The position numbers were made by a program, and so were the translations under genes. A stretch of DNA of 10,412 nucleotides from Desulfobacterales bacterium (GTDB taxonomy: Bacteria; Desulfobacterota; Desulfobacteria; Desulfobacterales; RPRI01). Below the pieces are notes generated by a model. That model saw nothing but the letters and a program-made list of their open reading frames with translations. It had not been told where the DNA came from and did not search any database. Of this stretch, positions 6,294-10,412 are shown piece by piece (position 1 is the first letter of the stretch; each line of letters opens with the position of its first letter). The DNA lies in the NCBI GenBank assembly GCA_030689795.1, contig JAUYEO010000135.1:1-10412 (forward strand), written 5' to 3'.

Positions 6294-7331
6294 ATGGTAA
6301 GAGTCGGAGTTATTGGCGCTACGGGATATGCAGGCGCTGAACTTGTGCGCATTCTTTCAGGGCATCCGAAGGCTAAGATTACTCTCATAACTTCGAGGCA
6401 GTATGCCGGGATGCGGTTCGACAAGGTTTTTCCGTCAATGGGAGGCCATGTCGATCTCACGTGCGAAGAGCTTTCGGCTGAACGCATGTGTAAAAGAGCG
6501 GATATCTTTTTCCTTGCTCTTCCGCATAAAATACCCATGGAAATTGTGCCTGTTCTCATCAATGAAGGAAAAAAAGTAATAGATCTTTCGGCGGATTTCA
6601 GATTCCGGGATCCCGCGGCATACGAAACCCACTATCAGAAGCATACGGCAAAGGATCTGCTTGAAAAGGCGGTTTACGGACTTTGTGAGATATATCATGA
6701 AAGCATAAAAGAAGCCGATTTAGTTGGCAATCCAGGATGTTATCCGACAAGCGCGCTGCTTCCCCTCATGCCGTTGTTGAAAGCAGGACTTATCAACAGA
6801 AAAAACATTATCGTCGATTCAAAATCGGGTGTGAGCGGCGCCGGCCGGTCGCTTTCTCTTTCGTCCCATTTTTGCGAGGTCAATGAATCCTTCAAGGCCT
6901 ATAAAGTCGCTTCTCACAGGCACAATCCGGAAATAGAGGAGATACTCTCATATGAAACGGGGAAAAATATAAAAATAACTTTTGTTCCGCATCTTGTTCC
7001 AATGACAAGAGGAATGCTTACAACGATTTATGCGTGTCCCGAAAAGAATGTAACTCACCGGGATATAGACGGATGCCTGTCGTCTTTTTATTCGGAGCGT
7101 CCGTTTGTGAGAATATGTGACGGAAACAGTCTTCCCGATACAATGCATGTAAAGGGGACGAATTATTGCGATATCGGTTTCAGGATGGATAAGCGGACAA
7201 ACCGCCTCATATTGATCTCGGCAATTGATAATCTTGTAAAGGGAGCTTCCGGGCAGGCTGTTCAGAGCATGAATATAATGATGGGATTCGATGAAACAGC
7301 CGGCCTTACGCAGGTTCCATATCCTCTGTAA
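6294..7331 (+). CDS. argC: N-acetyl-gamma-glutamyl-phosphate reductase (ArgC)
   Basis: This is the third step of arginine biosynthesis: NADPH-dependent reduction of N-acetyl-glutamyl-phosphate to the semialdehyde, in the cytoplasm. The protein has 345 residues, the standard ArgC length. GATGYAG (8-14) is the nucleotide-binding loop. The catalytic cysteine is C149 within GNPGCYPTSA. SGVSGAGR (178-185) and SHRHNPEI (207-214) are further active-site segments, and KGASGQAVQ (317-325) is the family signature near the C-terminus. The ATG at 6294 is chosen because GGAGGG lies six bases upstream; an earlier in-frame ATG at 6264 has no such site and would add ten residues. No other arg gene is in the window. 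A small inverted repeat (TTTAAC at 6247-6252, GTTAAA at 6266-6271) precedes it. Confidence 0.96.
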   Translation: MVRVGVIGATGYAGAELVRILSGHPKAKITLITSRQYAGMRFDKVFPSMGGHVDLTCEELSAERMCKRADIFFLALPHKIPMEIVPVLINEGKKVIDLSADFRFRDPAAYETHYQKHTAKDLLEKAVYGLCEIYHESIKEADLVGNPGCYPTSALLPLMPLLKAGLINRKNIIVDSKSGVSGAGRSLSLSSHFCEVNESFKAYKVASHRHNPEIEEILSYETGKNIKITFVPHLVPMTRGMLTTIYACPEKNVTHRDIDGCLSSFYSERPFVRICDGNSLPDTMHVKGTNYCDIGFRMDKRTNRLILISAIDNLVKGASGQAVQSMNIMMGFDETAGLTQVPYPL

Positions 7332-7396
7332 GCCGTCGTTCAAAAATAACCGTAACATTAGAATGTCGTGAACGGCATAAAGAAACTGTAAGCCGT
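7326..7396 (+). repeat. 11-bp direct repeat spanning the argC stop
   Basis: CTGTAAGCCGT occurs at 7326-7336, covering the argC stop codon, and again at 7386-7396, exactly 60 bp later. CGGCATAA is also present twice, ending at 7380 and 7407. Short inverted segments (ACATT-AG-AATGT) lie between the copies. Confidence 0.6.
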
Positions 7397-7406
7397 GACC
7401 GGCATA

Positions 7407-7459
7407 AGGAGCCGTAACAAAATGGTCAGAAATTTAATGGTTATTTTGTAACGGCTCCT
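7407..7459 (+). repeat. Long inverted repeat between argC and folD
   Basis: The arms at 7407-7423 and 7443-7459 pair at 16 of 17 positions. The left arm begins AGGAGCCGTAAC, and the single flaw is an A-A mismatch. The loop is 19 bases. No T run follows immediately, so this is not a simple intrinsic terminator. It would form a stable hairpin after argC and about 40 bp before the folD promoter. Confidence 0.75.
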
Positions 7460-7498
7460 AACAGAAACAGGTCATGGAAACTGTTCCGCCTTGTTTTC

Positions 7499-7527
7499 TT
7501 GACAAGAATATATGAATAGTCTAAAAA
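7499..7527 (+). promoter_or_regulatory. Candidate folD promoter
   Basis: A perfect TTGACA (7499-7504) is followed after 17 bases by TAAAAA (7522-7527, 4 of 6). Transcription would start near 7534, about 68 bases before the folD ATG. The -35 match is strong and the -10 is moderate. Confidence 0.5.
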
Positions 7528-7601
7528 CCAAGAAAATACAGCGAAGGCAGTTCGGAAGAATTTGAACCGATTATAAATATATTTTGAAAGGAGATAACAA
7601 G

Positions 7602-8510
7602 ATGCCGGCAAAATTAATCCTGGGAACTGAAATCCGTGAAAAGATACTCGATGAGATTACAAAGGAGGTTGCTGAAATCAAAGCAAAGCACGGGGTTGTT
7701 CCCGGTCTCGTTACCATTTTAATTGGTGAAAATCCTGCTTCCATGTCCTACGTAACTTTAAAAATCCAGACCGCACACCGTGTCGGCTTCAAGGAAGTTC
7801 AGGACAGCCAGCCAATTGATATTTCAGAAAAAGATCTGCTTGCTCTTATAGATAAATATAATAAGGATGATTCGATCAACGGCATCCTTGTGCAGTTACC
7901 CCTCCCCAAGCAAATCAATGAAAAGAAGATTTTAAATGCAATTGATCCGGATAAGGATGTTGACGGTTTTCACCCCGTTAATGTCGGCCGATTGATGATA
8001 GGAGGCTCAGAGGTAAGATTTCCTCCATGCACACCTGCGGGAATCCAGGAACTGATTGTCCGTTCGGGCGCTGAGACAAAAGGGGCCGAAGTTGTTGTTG
8101 TAGGGCGGTCAAATATTGTCGGAAAACCAATAGCAAACATGATGCTTCAGAAAGGTCCGGGGGCAAATTCGACGGTGACGATCGTTCATACAGGAACAAA
8201 GGATATGGCATCACATTGCAAACGGGCCGATATACTTATTGTTGCGGCCGGTGTTCCCGATCTCGTCAAACCTGAATGGATTAAACCCGGCGCCTGTGTC
8301 ATCGATGTCGGAGTCAACAGAGTCGGTGAGAAGATAAGTGAAAAAACGGGCAAGAAGATTGCGATATTGAAAGGGGATGTGAATTTCGAAGCGGCAAAGG
8401 AGATTGCCGGTTCCATTACGCCGGTTCCCGGAGGTGTCGGGCCTATGACGATTACGATGCTTATGAAAAACACTTTGAAGTCTTTGAAGTACAAGCTGGG
8501 AATAGCCTGA
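7602..8510 (+). CDS. folD: Bifunctional methylenetetrahydrofolate dehydrogenase / methenyltetrahydrofolate cyclohydrolase (FolD)
   Basis: This enzyme interconverts 5,10-methylene-, 5,10-methenyl- and 10-formyl-tetrahydrofolate in the cytoplasm. It feeds one-carbon units to purines and formyl-Met-tRNA and, in many anaerobes, serves the Wood-Ljungdahl methyl branch. The protein has 302 residues. Catalytic Y50 and K54 sit in ASMSYVTLK, Q98 in VQLPLP and D121 in DVDGF. The cofactor segment is VGRSNIVGKP (167-176) and the C-terminal signature PGGVGPMT (276-283). A slightly longer loop (QKGPGANSTVTIVHT) replaces the shorter loop of the E. coli enzyme. The ATG at 7602 has AAGGAG upstream at about nine bases; a TTG at 7584 lacks one. 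The gene is followed by a chain of hairpins. Confidence 0.96.
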   Translation: MPAKLILGTEIREKILDEITKEVAEIKAKHGVVPGLVTILIGENPASMSYVTLKIQTAHRVGFKEVQDSQPIDISEKDLLALIDKYNKDDSINGILVQLPLPKQINEKKILNAIDPDKDVDGFHPVNVGRLMIGGSEVRFPPCTPAGIQELIVRSGAETKGAEVVVVGRSNIVGKPIANMMLQKGPGANSTVTIVHTGTKDMASHCKRADILIVAAGVPDLVKPEWIKPGACVIDVGVNRVGEKISEKTGKKIAILKGDVNFEAAKEIAGSITPVPGGVGPMTITMLMKNTLKSLKYKLGIA

Positions 8511-8516
8511 TATAAA

Positions 8517-8662
8517 GTTGATGGACTTGTATAAAGTCCATCAACAGACCGAGGGCGATTAAGCCCCGGCCTGGAGTGAGGGTGGAACCGCTTGAATTTA
8601 CTTCAAGCGGCGGGAGAGGGGAAGCCCTTTCCCGCCAAGTAAAAAGTCGTTTATGACTTTTT
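8517..8662 (+). ncRNA. Candidate structured RNA of five consecutive hairpins downstream of folD, containing a T-box-like motif
   Basis: Five hairpins follow each other within about 150 bases. H1 has perfect 12-bp arms (8517-8528, 8534-8545; GTTGATGGACTT and complement). H2 pairs CCG+GGGC (8549-8556, A bulge) with GCCCCGG (8563-8569). GAGGGTGGAACCGC (8578-8591) matches the T-box consensus AGGGTGGNACCGCG at 13 of 14 positions. Its CCGC begins H3, a perfect 9-bp hairpin (8588-8610). H4 (8611-8634) pairs CGGGAGAGGG with CCCTTTCCCG, one G-U. H5 is at 8641-8662. No stem I or specifier loop is recognisable and H3 has no T run, so it is not a standard T-box leader. It may be a 3' UTR structure of folD, an independent small RNA or a degenerate leader. 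Confidence 0.4.
8641..8662 (+). terminator. Candidate intrinsic terminator after folD
   Basis: AAAAAGTC (8641-8648) and GACTTTTT (8655-8662) pair perfectly around a 6-base loop, so the T run forms the 3' side of the stem. The stem is A-T rich and no further T run follows, which makes it weaker than the terminator after the M23 gene. It closes the run of hairpins after the folD stop. Confidence 0.45.
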
Positions 8663-8734
8663 ATGAAGATATCAAAGACGGTTCATTAATAAAACAGGCA
8701 TACCATGTAAGTTTATAAATTGGATTTAATTTTT

Positions 8735-8778
8735 ATACCATGACATAAAAACTTGACAGGCTTTTTATGCCATGGTAT
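8735..8778. repeat. Inverted repeat with 17-bp arms upstream of the M23 gene
   Basis: ATACCATGACATAAAAA (8735-8751) pairs with TTTTTATGCCATGGTAT (8762-8778) at 16 of 17 positions around a 10-base loop. The 8-mer ATACCATG also occurs in direct orientation at 8700-8707. The loop contains TTGACA, so the repeat overlaps a possible promoter. It could act as an operator or as an RNA hairpin. Confidence 0.7.
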
Positions 8779-8781
8779 CTG
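8753..8781 (+). promoter_or_regulatory. Possible promoter for the M23 gene
   Basis: A perfect TTGACA (8753-8758) is followed after 17 bases by TATCTG (8776-8781), a poor -10 that is nonetheless preceded by TGG in extended -10 fashion. It is embedded in the 17-bp-arm inverted repeat. The leader to the ATG at 8919 would be about 130 bases and T-rich, with no recognisable element. Weak evidence. Confidence 0.3.
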
Positions 8782-8918
8782 CTTAAGAGCCAGTGAACCC
8801 TTGAAGTTGCATAACATTTTGAAATATCAAACTTTTTGTAGTTTTTTAATCGATCTTTTTTCGGGTTTTTTATTAAATTGGCGTCCGTCAAAACTTTTCA
8901 AATTATGGTGCGTTTGGC

Positions 8919-9854
8919 ATGAGAAAAAAGGAAATCTCTTTTTTCATATTAAGCAATACCGGCTCCCCTATAAAACAGATAACTGCTTCCGGCAGTATTG
9001 TCCGTTATGGATTCTTCTTTCTTGCGGTCTGTGTGATTTTGCTGGGATACTTAACCTTTGATTATATCACGCTGAAAAAAGACTCTTTAAATAATCGGTA
9101 TCTCCAGAGCAAGGTTTCGGTGCAGCAGGACGAAATAAGCAACCAGCATAAACAGATACAGTTTTTTGCAGGTGAAATTACAAATTTCAAGTCGAAACTT
9201 ATCGACCTTTATAGTTTTGAGAAAAAAATAAGGGCGATGGCCAATATAAAAAACAAGAAAAATGAGCTTCAGGAGGGTTTTTTCGGAATTGGTGGCTCTT
9301 CTCCTGCAGACCTTGACACAAAAATAGCCCTCACGGAGAAGCATAACAGCCTGATGCGGGAAATGCATGAACAGGTTGATGAAATTAACCTTGCTGCAAA
9401 GAGACAGACGGAAGGGTTTAAATCAATATTATCCTTTTTTGAAGAACAGCGCAGCCTTCTTGCCTCAACACCTGCGATTCGTCCTGCGCACGGTAATACG
9501 ACATCAACATTCGGATACCGCATATCTCCCTTTACCGGTTTGAGGGAATTTCACAAAGGATATGATATTTCCGCCGAAGAGGGAACGCCTATTGCGGCTA
9601 CAGCCAACGGCACTGTGTCGCAGACAGAATACAATGGTTCACTGGGGAATACAATTGTGATTAATCACGGGCATGGAATGGTAACCCGATATGCACATGT
9701 CAGTAAAATATTAAAGAAATCAGGTAGTTTTGTTAAAAGAGGGGAAATAATTGCCCTGATCGGCAATACAGGGCGGAGCACCGGCTCTCATGTCCATTAT
9801 GAGGTCCATCTGAATGGCATTCCCGTTAATCCTGATAATTACATCCTAAACTGA
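8919..9854 (+). CDS. Membrane-anchored M23-family (LytM-type) metallopeptidase
   Basis: This is a predicted zinc endopeptidase acting on peptidoglycan cross-bridges in the periplasm, 311 residues. Residues 1-30 are a short cytoplasmic lead and about 31-50 form one membrane segment (FFFLAVCVILLGYL). A helical, probably coiled-coil region follows from about 52 to 182, then the M23 domain from about 188 to the end. The zinc ligands are H212 and D216 (HKGYD) and H293; catalytic H260 (YAH) and H291 (HVHYE) are also present, so the site looks complete. The ATG at 8919 gives the usual KK-leader before the membrane helix, but its Shine-Dalgarno is poor, suggesting weak or regulated translation. It precedes secA, separated by a terminator and a 320-bp gap. 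An M23 gene upstream of secA is a common deltaproteobacterial arrangement. Confidence 0.9.
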   Translation: MRKKEISFFILSNTGSPIKQITASGSIVRYGFFFLAVCVILLGYLTFDYITLKKDSLNNRYLQSKVSVQQDEISNQHKQIQFFAGEITNFKSKLIDLYSFEKKIRAMANIKNKKNELQEGFFGIGGSSPADLDTKIALTEKHNSLMREMHEQVDEINLAAKRQTEGFKSILSFFEEQRSLLASTPAIRPAHGNTTSTFGYRISPFTGLREFHKGYDISAEEGTPIAATANGTVSQTEYNGSLGNTIVINHGHGMVTRYAHVSKILKKSGSFVKRGEIIALIGNTGRSTGSHVHYEVHLNGIPVNPDNYILN

Positions 9855-9895
9855 TGCGATAGAACTAGATAGTCAATCATATTCGATGGTTTTTT

Positions 9896-9932
9896 AAAGC
9901 CCTGTTTTCCAAACAGCGGTTTTTCTTTTTTT
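9896..9932 (+). terminator. Intrinsic terminator after the M23 gene
   Basis: AAAGCC and CTGTTT (9896-9907) pair with AAACAG and GGTTTT (9911-9923) around a TCC loop, with one bulged C at 9917 and one G-U. A T-rich tail runs to 9932. It starts 41 bp after the stop codon and is the clearest rho-independent terminator in the window. secA should therefore have its own promoter. Confidence 0.8.
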
Positions 9933-9947
9933 ATCGGACAACTTTTA

Positions 9948-10035
9948 GTAAGTTAGAAACCATTTTCTGCGTTTTCCTACCTCTCAAGGGGGTACTGAAA
10001 AGAGCGGCAGAAAATAGTTTCGTTAACTCACTTAC
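9948..10035 (+). repeat. Imperfect long hairpin upstream of secA
   Basis: The inner arms 9955-9970 and 10007-10022 match at 14 of 16 positions, including a perfect 9-bp ATTTTCTGC / GCAGAAAAT. Further out, GTAAGT (9948-9953) pairs with ACTTAC (10030-10035) across an asymmetric internal loop. The 36-base apical loop carries the first copy of a 22-bp direct repeat, and the second copy begins just after the hairpin. It may be an RNA leader structure for secA or a small palindromic element. Confidence 0.6.
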
Positions 10036-10061
10036 ACCCCTCAAGGGGGTACTGAAAAGAG
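9983..10061 (+). repeat. Perfect 22-bp direct repeat, two copies, upstream of secA
   Basis: The identical 22-mer, whose core is CAAGGGGGTACTGAAAAG, occurs at 9983-10004 and 10040-10061, with starts 57 bp apart. The first copy fills the loop of the hairpin 9948-10035. The second follows CCC and so forms a small CCCCT-CA-AGGGG hairpin (10037-10048). Two copies are too few for a CRISPR array and the spacing sequence is itself part of a palindrome. Confidence 0.8.
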
Positions 10062-10174
10062 TCCCGCTTATCTGGGTTAAGCCGTTCCGCTGCATACCTT
10101 ACCGGGAAGCTCCACTCTTTAAGGGCTGGGATCTTCACTTTTTATGAGTCCATCGGACATTAAGGAAAATATTA
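10062..10174 (+). other. secA leader remainder
   Basis: No gene is supported here. It contains a short GTCC-ATC-GGAC hairpin (10147-10157) just before the secA ribosome binding site AAGGA (10162-10166). I see no convincing -35/-10 pair; the secA promoter may lie in or upstream of the repeats. Confidence 0.3.
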
Positions 10175-10412
10175 ATGATAGGAAGTTTATTAACAAAAAT
10201 ATTCGGCAGCAAAAACGAGCGGGAATTAAAAAAGATAGATCCTGTGATTGAAAGGATAAATGCCCTGGAACCCCGCATTCATTCCATGAGTGATGATGAA
10301 TTGAAGTCTCAGACTCCGTTATTCAGAGAAAGAATCGACCGGGGGGAGGGGCTTGAAGATATCCTCCCCGAAGCTTTTTCTGTCGTCAGGGAAGCCTCCC
10401 TCCGCACCCTCA
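10175..10412 (+). CDS. secA: Protein translocase subunit SecA, N-terminal part
   Basis: This is the ATPase motor that drives preproteins through the SecYEG channel at the cytoplasmic face of the inner membrane. Only the first 79 codons are inside the window, and the frame is open at the right edge. The start MIGSLLTKIFGSKNERELKK is the familiar SecA opening. It is followed by IDPVIERINALEP and MSDDELKSQTPLFRERI, then the LEDILPEAFSVVREASLRTL stretch that leads to the first nucleotide-binding domain. The Walker motifs lie beyond the edge. The ATG at 10175 has AAGGA eight bases upstream. Two repeats and a long hairpin occupy its leader, and the preceding gene ends in a strong terminator. Confidence 0.93.
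   Translation, partial: MIGSLLTKIFGSKNERELKKIDPVIERINALEPRIHSMSDDELKSQTPLFRERIDRGEGLEDILPEAFSVVREASLRTL

Noticed and set aside
6264..6296. Earlier ATG for argC at 6264
   Set aside because: No ribosome binding site precedes it, whereas GGAGGG precedes the ATG at 6294, which gives the normal ArgC length.
8578..8591. A genuine T-box riboswitch
   Set aside because: The 14-mer match is striking, but stem I, a specifier loop, a T-run terminator and an amino-acid-related target are all missing, so only a T-box-like motif is claimed.
6223..8887. TTGGCGTCCG shared by the argC and M23 upstream regions
   Set aside because: A single shared 10-mer without symmetry or consistent spacing is expected by chance in a window of this size.
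9983..10061. CRISPR array
   Set aside because: There are only two repeats, the intervening sequence is part of a palindrome, and no cas gene is nearby.
10144..10251. 35-codon frame overlapping the secA start, as a SecM-like leader peptide
   Set aside because: There is no signal sequence or arrest motif, it overlaps secA by 77 bases in another frame, and its Shine-Dalgarno is poor.

Overview
The window looks like chromosomal DNA from a strictly anaerobic deltaproteobacterium (Desulfobacterota), plausibly an aromatic-degrading syntroph or sulfate reducer. The strongest evidence is an adjacent pair of genes for the lower benzoyl-CoA pathway: 6-hydroxycyclohex-1-ene-1-carbonyl-CoA dehydrogenase (had) and the ring-opening hydrolase (oah, also called bamA). 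The housekeeping genes to the right fit the same group. GC content is moderate, Shine-Dalgarno sites are strong, and several promoters resemble sigma-70 consensus. The genus assignment is inference.

Layout. Positions 1-154 hold the C-terminal end of an unrecognised gene entering from the left. A hairpin-rich gap (155-436) separates it from the convergent minus-strand operon had-oah (2736 down to 437). A 332-bp divergent regulatory region (2737-3068) separates had from a plus-strand short-chain dehydrogenase/reductase (3069-3818). That region has a promoter facing each way, two palindromes over the had promoter, and a hairpin in the reductase leader. Next come a minus-strand amidohydrolase (4018-4875) with a near-consensus promoter, a small unrecognised minus-strand gene (5026-5400), and a divergent plus-strand nitroreductase-family gene (5497-6150).

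The right part is housekeeping on the plus strand: argC (6294-7331), folD (7602-8510), a membrane-anchored M23 peptidase (8919-9854) and the start of secA (10175 to the edge). The gaps in this half are full of inverted repeats. A palindromic cluster lies between argC and folD. A run of hairpins after folD includes a T-box-like 14-mer. A 17-bp-arm inverted repeat lies before the M23 gene. A hairpin with a 22-bp direct repeat lies before secA.

How the genes work together. Had oxidises the hydroxy-cyclohexenoyl-CoA made from benzoyl-CoA after ring reduction and hydration, and Oah hydrolyses the resulting 6-oxo compound to open the ring as 3-hydroxypimelyl-CoA. Transcript order matches pathway order. 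The reductase, amidohydrolase and nitroreductase could belong to peripheral aromatic or acyl-CoA metabolism, but nothing in the sequence proves it. No benzoyl-CoA reductase genes are present. I see no CRISPR array, tRNA, rRNA or insertion sequence. The most interesting unexplained material is in the non-coding gaps, not in a new protein system.
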